A model generated the notes under the pieces. The model saw only the letters and a list, made by a program, of their open reading frames with translations, did not search any database and was not told the origin of the DNA. DNA of 64,000 bases from Bacillus sp. SB49 (lineage in GTDB: Bacteria; Bacillota; Bacilli; Bacillales; Halobacillaceae). Below, piece after piece: positions 26,375 through 35,438 of this stretch (its first letter is position 1; each line of letters starts with the position of its first letter). The stretch is from contig NZ_CP048117.1 of assembly GCF_000469135.2 (NCBI RefSeq), positions 2,331,501 to 2,395,500 on the forward strand. Reading direction: 5' to 3'. A program made the translations under genes and the position numbers.

Positions 26375-26794
26375 TTAAATATAGAACATATAGGCGTCCT
26401 GCGTCTGATCTTCCACGTGATCTTTCAAATCCTCAAGCGTTGTCGTATCGAGCACGTCTTTCACCGCATCCCTTACACGCTTCCATAACGCCTGTTTGGC
26501 CGGCTCTTCATTTTCAATGCCTTCGACGGGCGTAATCGGCCCTTCCAACACACGAATAACGTCTCCGGCAGTTATTTCATGTGGAGCCCTTGTCAACATG
26601 TAACCGCCATATGCCCCGCGGACACTTTTGACGAGACTTGCATTCCGCAGTGGCGCAATAAGTTGCTCCAAATAGTGCTCGGACAAATCATTATCCCTGG
26701 CAATCTGCTTGAGGGATATGGGCCCGTCCCCATACTTGCGTGCAAGTTCAATCATAATGGTCAGCCCGTAGCGGCCTTTGGTAGATATCTTCAT
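26375..26794 (-). CDS. cymR: Rrf2-family cysteine metabolism repressor CymR
   Basis: 139 residues beginning MKISTKGRYGLTIMIELA, with the winged helix (LSEHYLEQLIAPLRNASLVKSVRGAYGGYML) and ending DAYMFYI as in CymR. It represses sulfur-uptake and cysteine-synthesis genes in complex with CysK. The protein has no cysteine at all, so it cannot bind an IscR-type Fe-S cluster and lacks the thiol (Cys25) seen in the staphylococcal protein. The ATG at 26794 has AAAGGTGA upstream. It overlaps the preceding membrane-protein gene by 47 bases. Confidence 0.94.
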   Translation of the reverse strand: MKISTKGRYGLTIMIELARKYGDGPISLKQIARDNDLSEHYLEQLIAPLRNASLVKSVRGAYGGYMLTRAPHEITAGDVIRVLEGPITPVEGIENEEPAKQALWKRVRDAVKDVLDTTTLEDLKDHVEDQTQDAYMFYI

Positions 26795-27431
26795 AGGAAT
26801 CACCTTTCATTATAAGAAACTGTAACCACTTCTTCGCTTGAGGAAGGGTATAACCGACAAATGTACCTAATAATAACGCGATGAATACGGTACCCAATCC
26901 TACAGGTCCGCCGAGGGCGAAACCGAGGACAGCGACTGTAATCTCAATTCCATTCCTTACGGTTGAAACTTTCCAGCCGGTGGCATTTGTAAGGAGCAGC
27001 ATAAGGCTGTCCCTCGGTCCTGCACCTATCTCGGAAGATACATATACACCGACCCCGAGGGCCGTGATGAACGTACCACCGGCAAAAACGATAAGCTGGA
27101 AAAGTAAAGACTCGGGCTCAGGCAGAACCCAGTTGAAAAAATCAATAAATACGCCGATCAACACCATGTTCAACACGGTACCGATCTGCGGCAATTTCTT
27201 TTGGGCGACAGCGCTCAATAAAACAATGATAAGTCCGGCAATGATTGACCATGTCCCCACAGTTAATCCGAACTGTAAAAACAGACCATAGTGAAATACG
27301 TCCCATGGTCCGATTCCAAAGTCCTTGACTTGCATCGTCATAGAGATACCGAGGCCCAGGATGACTAATCCGATTGCGAAGAAACTCCAGCGGAGAACCG
27401 CTTCGTACTTCGTCTTTTTCTTGTTGCTCAC
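26748..27431 (-). CDS. YczE/YyaS/YitT family integral membrane protein
   Basis: 227 residues with about five to six membrane helices. The sequence has FGIGPWDVFHYGL and IGAGPRDSLMLLL, the duplicated motif of the YczE-like family. Function unknown. The start is a GTG (27431) with GAGGAGGATGAC upstream. Its end overlaps cymR by 47 bases on the same strand, so the two are co-transcribed. Confidence 0.8.
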   Translation of the reverse strand: MSNKKKTKYEAVLRWSFFAIGLVILGLGISMTMQVKDFGIGPWDVFHYGLFLQFGLTVGTWSIIAGLIIVLLSAVAQKKLPQIGTVLNMVLIGVFIDFFNWVLPEPESLLFQLIVFAGGTFITALGVGVYVSSEIGAGPRDSLMLLLTNATGWKVSTVRNGIEITVAVLGFALGGPVGLGTVFIALLLGTFVGYTLPQAKKWLQFLIMKGDSYEDIYQRPLRADHYD

Positions 27432-27550
27432 ACGTCATCCTCCTCTCTCTATTATACCAAACGCTATTATAGCATGGATGGCAACCCTCTTGCATTTTAT
27501 ACGGAATCATTCTACGCTTACCATTACAATGAGAAGAAGGAGACTGAACA

Positions 27551-28828
27551 ATGAGTCAACAACCACTCGCATTCCGCATGCGTCCATCTAATATCAATGA
27601 AATTATCGGTCAGCAGCATCTGGTAGCCGAAGGTAAAACGATCCACCGCATGGTAACGGCAGGAAGACTCGCTTCGATGATCCTCTTCGGTCCGCCTGGT
27701 ACAGGGAAGACGTCCATGGCAACAGCATTGGCCAAGAGCTTACGCATTCCGCATAAATTATTGAATGCTGTGACAGATAAGAAGAAAGACATGGAGATTG
27801 CTGTTGAGGAAGCCAAAATGCACGGACAGCTCGTGCTGATCCTCGATGAAGTACACCGTCTGGATAAAGCGAAGCAGGATTTTCTCCTTCCTCACCTGGA
27901 GAGTAACCGTTTAACACTGATCGGCTGCACAACGAGCAACCCATACCATTCGATCAACCCGGCAATCAGGAGCAGATGCCACCTTTTCGAACTTCATTCC
28001 TTAACAGAGGAAGATGTGAAAACCGCTCTGGAAAGGTCCATCAACGACGAAAACCAAGGACTCGGTCATATGAACATCTCTGTCACCGATCAAGCCCTTG
28101 ATCACTTTGCTGCTGCGTCGAACGGGGATCTGAGGTCCGCTTTAAACGGTTTGGAGCTTGCCGCCTTTTCTACACCGGAAGACGAAGCAGAAACCGTACA
28201 GATCACGCTGGAAGTGGCGGAAGAATGCATGCAGAAAAAGAGCTTCTCTCACGATAAAGACGGGGACGCCCATTATGATGTCCTGTCCGCCTTTCAGAAA
28301 TCGATACGCGGGAGTGACGTAGATGCATCCCTTCATTATTTAGGCCGTCTCATTGAAGCCGGTGATCTAGACAGTATAGCCAGACGTCTCGTGGTCATCG
28401 CCTATGAAGATATCGGTCTCGCAAACCCCCAGGCAGGGCCGCGCGCACTCGCTGCCGTAGAAGCCGCTGAACGAATCGGATTTCCCGAAGCAAGAATACC
28501 GCTGGCGGTAGCTGTAACGGAGCTTGCTCTTTCCCCGAAATCCAACAGTGCTTATAAAGCGCTGGATGCAGCTTTGGCAGATATCCGGGCCGGCAAGAGC
28601 GGGGACGTACCTGCCCACCTGAAAGACTCCCACTATAAAGGGGCACAAACGCTCGGGCGGGGAATCGACTACAAATACCCGCACAACTATGAAAACAGCT
28701 GGGTCAATCAGCAGTATCTACCAGACAAATTGAAAAACCGTACCTATTACGAAGCGAAACGGACAGGGAAATTCGAACAGGCACTGGAGCAAGTCAATAA
28801 TAAAATAAAGAAACAAAAATCCACGTGA
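27551..28828 (+). CDS. rarA: Replication-associated recombination ATPase RarA
   Basis: 425-residue clamp-loader-like AAA+ protein (MgsA/YrvN). Walker A is FGPPGTGKTSMATALA near residues 46-61, Walker B LILDEVHRLDKA, and the C-terminal tetramerisation part ends with VPAHLKDSHYKGA and KYPHNYENSWVNQQYLP, typical of RarA. It acts at stalled forks with SSB. Divergent from the YczE-like gene and cymR, as in B. subtilis where it neighbours cymR. Confidence 0.96.
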   Translation: MSQQPLAFRMRPSNINEIIGQQHLVAEGKTIHRMVTAGRLASMILFGPPGTGKTSMATALAKSLRIPHKLLNAVTDKKKDMEIAVEEAKMHGQLVLILDEVHRLDKAKQDFLLPHLESNRLTLIGCTTSNPYHSINPAIRSRCHLFELHSLTEEDVKTALERSINDENQGLGHMNISVTDQALDHFAAASNGDLRSALNGLELAAFSTPEDEAETVQITLEVAEECMQKKSFSHDKDGDAHYDVLSAFQKSIRGSDVDASLHYLGRLIEAGDLDSIARRLVVIAYEDIGLANPQAGPRALAAVEAAERIGFPEARIPLAVAVTELALSPKSNSAYKALDAALADIRAGKSGDVPAHLKDSHYKGAQTLGRGIDYKYPHNYENSWVNQQYLPDKLKNRTYYEAKRTGKFEQALEQVNNKIKKQKST

Positions 28829-28910
28829 GTATAAACGGCTGCCTTGTTGGCTACACTACTATTAAATCTGACAAACTATCAGCTTACCGATAAAGTTAGG
28901 AGTGGTGTAG

Positions 28911-29564
28911 ATGCCTAAAGTAAGGCAGGATGCCTGGTCTCATGAAGATGATTTATTATTAGCAGAAACGGTGCTTCGTCATATCCGTGAAGGAAGCACT
29001 CAGTTACGTGCCTTTGATGAAGTCGGCGACCTTTTAAACCGTACGTCTGCCGCCTGTGGTTTCCGTTGGAATGCAGAAGTACGCCAAAAGTATGAACAAG
29101 CAGTAGAACTAGCGAAGAAACAGCGGAAAGAAAAGAAACGGAATGAAGCGAAGCAGCAAGTGGAATACCCGCAGCCTTCCCGTTCTGTTCCGGAAGAGAA
29201 AGAAGTGGCCGAACACCATGCCTACACCTATACAGAACCGCTGGAACAAGCGATTCCCGGCCCACGTAAAGACGACCTTAACCTAACAGATGTTATCCGT
29301 TTCCTGGATACTCTTCAAAAAGAAACGTCCGCTTCCGGACCAGTTCAACAACAGTTGAATCAATTGGAGGCACAGAACGAAGAATTGATGGAACGGAACA
29401 ATCAACTGTCACGTCAACTAGAATCGATGTCAGAGGATTACCAGGCATTGATACAGATCATGGACCGCGCAAGAAAAATGGTTCTATTCGACGAGCAGGA
29501 TGCTACTTTCAAACCGCAGTTCCGAATGGAGAAGAATGGAAATCTGAAGAATGTAGCCCGCTAG
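28911..29564 (+). CDS. rsfA: RsfA-family prespore transcription regulator
   Basis: 217 residues with an N-terminal SANT/Myb-like helix-turn-helix (RQDAWSHEDDLLLAETVLRHI, then NRTSAACGFRWNAEVR), a basic linker, and a C-terminal coiled coil (about residues 140-185). RsfA modulates sigma-F-dependent genes in the B. subtilis forespore; YlbO is a paralogue, and from sequence alone either subgroup is possible. TTAGGAG upstream is the ribosome site. A strong bidirectional terminator follows. Confidence 0.85.
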   Translation: MPKVRQDAWSHEDDLLLAETVLRHIREGSTQLRAFDEVGDLLNRTSAACGFRWNAEVRQKYEQAVELAKKQRKEKKRNEAKQQVEYPQPSRSVPEEKEVAEHHAYTYTEPLEQAIPGPRKDDLNLTDVIRFLDTLQKETSASGPVQQQLNQLEAQNEELMERNNQLSRQLESMSEDYQALIQIMDRARKMVLFDEQDATFKPQFRMEKNGNLKNVAR

Positions 29565-29567
29565 GAT

Positions 29568-29612
29568 AATAAAAAAGGCTCCGAGCATTTAAATGCCCGA
29601 AGCCTTTTTATT
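29568..29612. terminator. Terminator after rsfA, also facing the 6S RNA gene
   Basis: A long inverted repeat (AATAAAAAAGGCT facing AGCCTTTTTATT with an inner GCATTTAAATGC) gives T-runs in both directions between convergent rsfA and the 6S RNA gene. Confidence 0.85.
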
Positions 29613-29648
29613 ATGTAAAAATTCTCTCGTAAATCCTATAACACAATA

Positions 29649-29848
29649 AAAAAATCAATCCCAATCGTGCCGTCGCATCATGAGTTTTGAACCTGCTCCT
29701 GGCAGGTGGGTGCCCTGCTCCACATTTCTTGCGTCCTCCCATCAGTGATGGTTATGAGGCTTGCATTCCATGTGGAAACGCCAGGCTCCCGATTCAAAAA
29801 TGTTAGGTCAAAACGTACATTAGAGCAACGTACACATCAGGATTGATC
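29649..29848 (-). ncRNA. ssrS: 6S RNA (6S-1, BsrA type)
   Basis: About 200 bases on the minus strand between aspS and rsfA, the same place as bsrA in B. subtilis. The sequence is highly similar to B. subtilis 6S-1: TTTTGAATCGGG, GCGTTTCCACATGGAATG, AGCCTCATAACCAT, GGGAGGACGCAAGAAATGTGGAG and CGGCACGATTGGGA segments. The ends ATCAATCC and GGATTGAT pair perfectly over eight bases to close the rod, followed by seven T. A TACAAT at 29855-29860 (minus strand) is the likely -10. 6S RNA binds sigma-A holoenzyme and templates pRNA. It accounts for the whole 355-base gap apart from the terminator. Confidence 0.95.
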
Positions 29849-29919
29849 TCTTTAATTGTAATGTTATCTTAGCATATATCCATTAGCTAAGCAAGAAGGA
29901 AGAAACAGTTTTACTCAGC

Positions 29920-31692
29920 TCATTTATCCGAGCCGGATTCTTTCAGCTGCAGATGAAGTTCTTCCAATTGCTGGGTGCTTACTGCCCCTGGTGCATCTGT
30001 CAATGGATCTTGAGCAGATGCCGTTTTAGGGAATAGAATCGTGTCACGGAGATTGGTGCGTCCGGCAAGAAGCATGATGAGTCTGTCCAATCCAAAAGCG
30101 ATTCCCCCGTGTGGAGGAGTCCCGTACTCTAAGGCTTCCATAAGGAATCCGAACTGTTCATCCGCTTCTTCTTTCGTGAATCCTAGTACTTCAAACATTT
30201 TTTCCTGCATTTCCTTCTGATAAATACGAAGGGAGCCGCCGCCTAGTTCGTATCCGTTCAGTACGATATCATATGCTTCCGCTTTGACGTCCTGCGGATG
30301 CCCCTGCAATCGATCCACGTCTCCGTTTTCAGGCATCGTGAACGGGTGATGGGCTGCATAGTAACGACCATCCTCTTCATCGTACTCGAACAGCGGCCAA
30401 TCTGTTACCCAAAGGAAGTGGAACTTGCTTTCATCAATTAAGTTCAAGGAACGTCCCAATTTCAAGCGGAGCGCACCGAGGCTGTCTTGAACAACCGATG
30501 TTTTGTCCGCTACGAACAAAAGAAGATCTCCTTCTTCTGCTTCCAGCGCTGCGCTTAGGGCATCTGCTTCCTCATCACCAAAGAATTTGGCGATCGGCCC
30601 GTTGAACGCACCTTCTTTCACTTTTAACCAAGCAAGCCCTTTAGCGCCGTATACTTTGACGTCCTCTGTCAACTTATCAATGTCCTTGCGGGAGAAATCG
30701 TCCGCTTTTCCTTTCACATTGATTGCGCTGACTTGTCCTCCGGAAGCTACAGCACTGCTGAATACTTTGAAACCGGAATCTTTCACAAGTTCAGAGATAT
30801 TGACCAGCTCCAGGCCGAAACGTGTATCCGGCTTGTCGGAACCAAAGCGCTCCATTGCTTCATCAAACGGCATGCGCAGGAAAGGCGTCTCTATATCCAA
30901 TCCCTTTACTTCTTTCATGACGTGCTTCATCATGCGCTCCGTCATACTCATGATTTCATCTTTGGACATGAACGAAGTTTCGATATCGACTTGGGTGAAT
31001 TCGGGCTGGCGGTCCGCTCTTAAATCTTCATCACGGAAACAGCGGGCAATCTGATAATACTTTTCAAAACCAGCCATCATCAGCATCTGTTTAAACAGCT
31101 GTGGAGATTGAGGCAGCGCATAAAACTGCCCTTCATGAACACGACTTGGAACGAGATAATCACGTGCTCCTTCCGGTGTACTCTTCGTCAACATCGGCGT
31201 TTCCATATCCAGGAACTCTTCCCCGTCCAGGAAGTTCCGGATGGCATTCGTTGTCTGAGAACGAAGACGGAAAGTATCCTGCATTTCCTTACGACGAAGA
31301 TCTAAGTAGCGGTATTTCAAGCGAAGATCTTCCGATACATCCGTTTCATCTTCAATCATGAACGGTGGGGTTTTCGCTTTATTTAAAATGTTGACCTCTT
31401 GAACCGCCACTTCCACTTCTCCGGTTCCAAGATTTTTATTGACGGTTGCTGACTCACGGGCGACGACCTGTCCTTTCACTTCCAGGACGAATTCACTGCG
31501 TACTTCTTCTGCCGTCTTCAGCGCCCTCTCTGAAGTTGCCGGATTGAAGACGACTTGAACGATACCGGACCTGTCGCGGAGATCGATGAAAATCAATCCA
31601 CCTAAATCTCTTCGTTTCTGTACCCATCCTTTTAACGTAACTTCCTGACCTATATGATCTTTCCTTAATTTACCGCCATTCGTTCTTTCCAT
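29920..31692 (-). CDS. aspS: Aspartyl-tRNA synthetase
   Basis: 590-residue class IIb synthetase of bacterial type: N-terminal OB fold ([22 protein letters not shown]), motif 2 [19 protein letters not shown], the bacterial GAD insertion, and motif 3 [15 protein letters not shown]. The frame extends to 31743, but the ATG at 31692 follows the hisS stop by one base and has GGAGGG upstream. Second gene of the hisS-aspS operon; regulated through the T-box before hisS. Confidence 0.97.
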   Translation of the reverse strand: MERTNGGKLRKDHIGQEVTLKGWVQKRRDLGGLIFIDLRDRSGIVQVVFNPATSERALKTAEEVRSEFVLEVKGQVVARESATVNKNLGTGEVEVAVQEVNILNKAKTPPFMIEDETDVSEDLRLKYRYLDLRRKEMQDTFRLRSQTTNAIRNFLDGEEFLDMETPMLTKSTPEGARDYLVPSRVHEGQFYALPQSPQLFKQMLMMAGFEKYYQIARCFRDEDLRADRQPEFTQVDIETSFMSKDEIMSMTERMMKHVMKEVKGLDIETPFLRMPFDEAMERFGSDKPDTRFGLELVNISELVKDSGFKVFSSAVASGGQVSAINVKGKADDFSRKDIDKLTEDVKVYGAKGLAWLKVKEGAFNGPIAKFFGDEEADALSAALEAEEGDLLLFVADKTSVVQDSLGALRLKLGRSLNLIDESKFHFLWVTDWPLFEYDEEDGRYYAAHHPFTMPENGDVDRLQGHPQDVKAEAYDIVLNGYELGGGSLRIYQKEMQEKMFEVLGFTKEEADEQFGFLMEALEYGTPPHGGIAFGLDRLIMLLAGRTNLRDTILFPKTASAQDPLTDAPGAVSTQQLEELHLQLKESGSDK

Positions 31693-31693
31693 G

Positions 31694-32974
31694 TCATTTC
31701 CCTCCAGCCAGTTTGGATTGCATATAACGGACGACTTCCTCAAGCGCTATTTCTTTCTGCTCGCCGGTCTCCATGTCTTTCACATTGATGACTTGCTTTT
31801 CCAGCTCCTGATCACCGATGACTAATACATAACGGCTCCCAAGACGATCGGCAGCTTTAAACTGCCCTTTCATTTTCTTCCCTAGATAATCTTTGTCCGC
31901 CTGTAAACCGTTCAAGCGCAGCTCATTCGTAATTCGAACGGATTCCTTTTCGGCCTCTTCTCCCATAGCGACAACGAAGCAATCCATCCCCTGCTCCACC
32001 GGAAGTTCCACCCCTTCTGCATCCAACGCCATAAGAAGGCGCTCGATACTCATAGCAAAACCGATTCCGGAAGTTTCAGGACCTCCTACTTCCTGAACAA
32101 GTCCCGTGTAACGGCCTCCTCCACTGAGGGTGGTGATCGCACCGAAACCGTCAGCCTCACTCATGATTTCAAAGGCTGTATGATTATAATAATCAAGACC
32201 ACGAACAAGATTCGGATCGATCACATATTCAATCCCCATAGTATCCAGGTGTCCTTTAACACGTTGGAAATAATCTTTCGAATAATCGTTTAAATAATCC
32301 AGGATGGATGGTGCCGTGGCCATCGCCGGATGATCTCTGTCCTTTTTGCAGTCCAATACGCGGAGAGGATTCTGATCTAACCGAAGTTGGCAATCCGAAC
32401 ATAGTTCTTCTTTGTGAGGTTCGAAGTGCTCCACCAGTGCTTGTCTGTGAGCTTCTCTGCTTTCTTTATCTCCGAGACTGTTCAAGACGAGTTTCAACGA
32501 CTTCAAGCCAAGCGTCTTATAGGAGTTCAAAGCAAGGGAAAGGACTTCTGCATCTATGGCCGGGTCGTCAGAGCCGAGTGCTTCAATGCCGAACTGAACG
32601 AATTGACGCTGTCTCCCCTGCTGCGGACGCTCATAACGGAACATCGGCCCCATATAGAAGTATTTCGTCGGCTGGTTCGGAAGACCGTACACTTTGTTCT
32701 GGACGAAGGAACGCACGACGGAGGCTGTCCCTTCCGGTCTCAGTGTGATACTCCTGTCGCCTCTGTCCTGGAAGGTGTACATTTCTTTCTGTACGATATC
32801 CGTGCTGTCCCCGACACCTCTTTGAAACAACTCCGTGTGTTCGAAAATAGGTGTCCGGATTTCTTTATAATTAAAGCGTCTGCATAGTTCTGTCAGCTGT
32901 TGTTCAACAAACTGCCATTTTTCTACGACACCAGGCAAAATATCCTGGGTGCCTCGTGGGGCATTGATAGCCAT
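31694..32974 (-). CDS. hisS: Histidyl-tRNA synthetase
   Basis: 426-residue class IIa synthetase. Motif 2 [23 protein letters not shown], the histidine-A motif [15 protein letters not shown], motif 3 [13 protein letters not shown] and the C-terminal anticodon-binding domain are all visible. Starts [14 protein letters not shown]. First gene of the operon with aspS. Confidence 0.98.
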   Translation of the reverse strand: MAINAPRGTQDILPGVVEKWQFVEQQLTELCRRFNYKEIRTPIFEHTELFQRGVGDSTDIVQKEMYTFQDRGDRSITLRPEGTASVVRSFVQNKVYGLPNQPTKYFYMGPMFRYERPQQGRQRQFVQFGIEALGSDDPAIDAEVLSLALNSYKTLGLKSLKLVLNSLGDKESREAHRQALVEHFEPHKEELCSDCQLRLDQNPLRVLDCKKDRDHPAMATAPSILDYLNDYSKDYFQRVKGHLDTMGIEYVIDPNLVRGLDYYNHTAFEIMSEADGFGAITTLSGGGRYTGLVQEVGGPETSGIGFAMSIERLLMALDAEGVELPVEQGMDCFVVAMGEEAEKESVRITNELRLNGLQADKDYLGKKMKGQFKAADRLGSRYVLVIGDQELEKQVINVKDMETGEQKEIALEEVVRYMQSKLAGGK

Positions 32975-33013
32975 GAAAATTCCTCCTTCATACGTTACAA
33001 ACCATTTTTAACC

Positions 33014-33282
33014 ATTAAAAAACCCGTCCCTTTTTCCGATATAGGAAAAAGGGACGGGTTACTACCCGCGTTGCCACCCTGATTGAAGCATGAAGCTTCC
33101 ACTCAAAACAGTTAACGCCTGTGTACGTCTGTACCTACTTGGTCTTTCGATACAGCACCTAGGAAACGTCTTTCATCCGATCATAACGGGGGGTGTTCTT
33201 TCAGCCTAGGGAACACCTTCTCTGTCCGCATGGGAAAGGGTTACTCTTTTCCTCAATGGTTTTACGATTCGCTTTTGAATTG
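33014..33282 (-). promoter_or_regulatory. T-box riboswitch of hisS-aspS, specifier apparently GAC (Asp)
   Basis: The 451-base gap before hisS holds a second T-box leader. The T-box sequence AGGGTGGCAACGCGGGT lies at 33064-33080 on the minus strand. The terminator stem pairs 33021-33037 with 33044-33060 and is followed by a T-run. Stem I has the AGTA and AGAGAAGG elements. In the position where the alaS leader has TGAAC-GCT-A, this leader has TGAAA-GAC-G (GAC at 33170-33168), an aspartate codon followed by a purine. No histidine codon sits in this slot. The specifier call is by alignment to the neighbouring alaS T-box only. Confidence 0.9.
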
Positions 33283-33288
33283 ATTACT

Positions 33289-33318
33289 ATCATATAGTTT
33301 CCTTCATTCCAATGTCAA
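33289..33318 (-). promoter_or_regulatory. Sigma-A promoter of hisS-aspS
   Basis: TTGACA and TATGAT on the minus strand are separated by 18 bases, just upstream of the T-box leader. Confidence 0.7.
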
Positions 33319-33425
33319 GTTATCTGTGGCAAATAATTTGTTTAAATCTATCGAAAGACGGAAGGATAATCCAATTCACTGTCGAATAATGTGTGATGTA
33401 TACTTTTAACAGGAGGTGTAAGTAT

Positions 33426-34925
33426 TTGAAGAAATGGCTATTTGTCATGGTTGTTATCCTGACAGCGGCCCTATTTCAGGGAAATGAAACTGTCTTTGCA
33501 GATCAGGCCGTCATTCAAACGGATAATATGAATGTACGATCCGGACCTGGAACCAACCATGATTCCATAGGAAAAGTCCATACCAATGAATCCTACACCA
33601 TCGTCGATAAAAAAGGCGATTGGTTGAAGATCAAATGGAATGGCAAAACAGGATGGGTCGCAGCATGGCTCACAAAAGTGAAAACGGATAGTGCTTCTCC
33701 CGGAGGTACCGTCTACACCACCAAGTATGACTACTTGAGGATACGTTCCGATGCAGGTTTAAACGGAACGATCAAAGGTCACTTGATGAAGGGGGATCAG
33801 GTACAGGCACAGGATAAGACCGGAAAATGGGTCCTTATCACTCACAGTGGAATCAAAGGCTGGGTCCACAGCGATTACCTGACGACCAAATCCGTTAAGA
33901 AAGAGTCCTCAAGCGCGACTGGTTCAAACAGCTCCGACCAAACTGTCAAAGGAAAAGTGAAGGTCGGCACGGACGTTTTGAACGTAAGGAGTCAGGGCTC
34001 CCTGCAAGGAAAAGTGTTAACCCAGATTCAAAGAGGTCAGACATATGAATACATAGGCGAACAAAATCGTTGGATTCATATTAAATGGGGAAACGGAAAG
34101 ACAGGATGGGTAGCAGGGTGGCTGGTTAACAAAGTAGAGGACAACTCCAGTACGAAAGCCGATACCTCTATTACATTGTCTTATAACGGGACAAATATCC
34201 GCAGCGGTCCTTCAACAAATGACAAGATTCTTGGAAGGGCTCATAAAGGGGATCAATTCCAGGTTCTTTCCAAAGAAGGACAGTGGTACAAGATCAGCTA
34301 CAGCGGAAAAACCGCCTACGTAGCCGGTTGGATTGTCGAAGAAAGCGGTAAAGGAAGCCAAACAGCAACACCAGTCTCCTCCGGCAGCCTGAACGGCAAA
34401 ACTATCATGATCGATGCTGGTCACGGCGGAAGAGACCCCGGCGCTATCGGGAGAAACAACAGCTTGGAGAAAAACCTTACATTAAGCACAGCTCAAAAAT
34501 TGAAGAACCAGTTGGAGAGTAAAGGGGCAAAAGTATTAATGACACGGACGAAGGATGAATATATTTCCTTGTCCATCCGTTCCTATTATGCAAAACGTTC
34601 CGACGCTGATGCATTTGTAAGCCTGCATTTAAACAGTGCGCCATCCGGAGTAACGGCGAGAGGAATCAACACGTTCTACTATCATTCGAAAGATAAGGGA
34701 CTGGCTACCTCCGTACAAAACTCTGTCGTAGATTTTACCGGTTTAAACAACAGGGGAATTTTGAACGGGAACTTCCACGTACTTAGAGAGAATAATAAAC
34801 CTGCCGTTTTGGTAGAATTGGGATTCATCTCTGATGCCCGCGAAGAACAGACCGTGCGCACCAATCAATACCAGGAGAAAGCAAGTCAAGGAATCACTCA
34901 AGGCCTTATCAATTATTTTAAATAA
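33426..34925 (+). CDS. yrvJ: N-acetylmuramoyl-L-alanine amidase with four SH3b domains (YrvJ type)
   Basis: 499-residue secreted wall hydrolase. A signal peptide (MKKWLFVMVVILTAALF, cut probably after VFA) is followed by four bacterial SH3 domains (about residues 26-83, 90-148, 170-230, 237-297), each with the NVRSGP- or IRS-type start and GWVxxW end, then an amidase_3 domain (about 325-497). Zinc and catalytic residues appear in IDAGHGG, LEKNLTL, SLHLNS and VLVELGF. The TTG at 33426 is chosen because CAGGAGGTG lies eight bases upstream. It stands next to dtd as in B. subtilis. Confidence 0.93.
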   Translation: MKKWLFVMVVILTAALFQGNETVFADQAVIQTDNMNVRSGPGTNHDSIGKVHTNESYTIVDKKGDWLKIKWNGKTGWVAAWLTKVKTDSASPGGTVYTTKYDYLRIRSDAGLNGTIKGHLMKGDQVQAQDKTGKWVLITHSGIKGWVHSDYLTTKSVKKESSSATGSNSSDQTVKGKVKVGTDVLNVRSQGSLQGKVLTQIQRGQTYEYIGEQNRWIHIKWGNGKTGWVAGWLVNKVEDNSSTKADTSITLSYNGTNIRSGPSTNDKILGRAHKGDQFQVLSKEGQWYKISYSGKTAYVAGWIVEESGKGSQTATPVSSGSLNGKTIMIDAGHGGRDPGAIGRNNSLEKNLTLSTAQKLKNQLESKGAKVLMTRTKDEYISLSIRSYYAKRSDADAFVSLHLNSAPSGVTARGINTFYYHSKDKGLATSVQNSVVDFTGLNNRGILNGNFHVLRENNKPAVLVELGFISDAREEQTVRTNQYQEKASQGITQGLINYFK

Positions 34926-34934
34926 GCAAGGTCA

Positions 34935-34970
34935 AAAAAGCGCCGGAGCATCTAGCTCCGGCGCTTTTTC
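34935..34970. terminator. Bidirectional terminator between yrvJ and dtd
   Basis: A perfect 15-bp GC-rich stem (34935-34949 with 34955-34969) has T-runs at both ends and serves both convergent genes. Confidence 0.93.
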
Positions 34971-34971
34971 C

Positions 34972-35418
34972 TCATCTTTCTTTACTGTCGATAATCAAGG
35001 TTACCGGCCCGTCATTCGTAAGCTGGACATTCATCATTGCTCCGAATTCGCCTGTCTCAACCGGAATGCCCTCCTGTGTGACCATCTCATTAAAGGTTTT
35101 ATATAACGGTTCTGCCAACTCCGGTTTTGCAGCACCCATAAAATTAGGTCTCCGTCCTTTGCGGCAGTCACCATATAAAGTAAATTGGGAAATCGACAAC
35201 ATTTTCCCCTCTACATCCATTAATGAATGATTCATCTTCCCATTCTCATCTTCGAAAATCCGGAGATAAGGAATTTTCTTCGCCAAATACCTGGCATCTT
35301 CCTCTGTATCCTCCTGAGTAACGCCCAAGAGGACGACAATTCCCTGTCCTACTTGTCCGATCGTCTCTCCAGCCACTTCCACAGAAGCTCCGGAGGTACG
35401 TTGTATAACTGCCCGCAC
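34972..35418 (-). CDS. dtd: D-aminoacyl-tRNA deacylase
   Basis: 148-residue enzyme removing D-amino acids from mischarged tRNA. The two conserved motifs are SQFTLYGD and [11 protein letters not shown]. The GTG at 35418 gives [15 protein letters not shown] and has AGGTG six bases upstream; a GTG three codons earlier lies in that ribosome site. It directly follows relA with a 20-base gap, the conserved relA-dtd pair. Confidence 0.95.
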   Translation of the reverse strand: MRAVIQRTSGASVEVAGETIGQVGQGIVVLLGVTQEDTEEDARYLAKKIPYLRIFEDENGKMNHSLMDVEGKMLSISQFTLYGDCRKGRRPNFMGAAKPELAEPLYKTFNEMVTQEGIPVETGEFGAMMNVQLTNDGPVTLIIDSKER

Positions 35419-35438
35419 TCCATTCACCTCATCTTCTT

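Noticed and set aside
27432-27550. Clear sigma-A promoters for rarA and the divergent YczE-like gene
   Set aside because: TATAAT-like hexamers occur on the minus strand but none has a good -35 at 16-18 bases; not listed as a feature.
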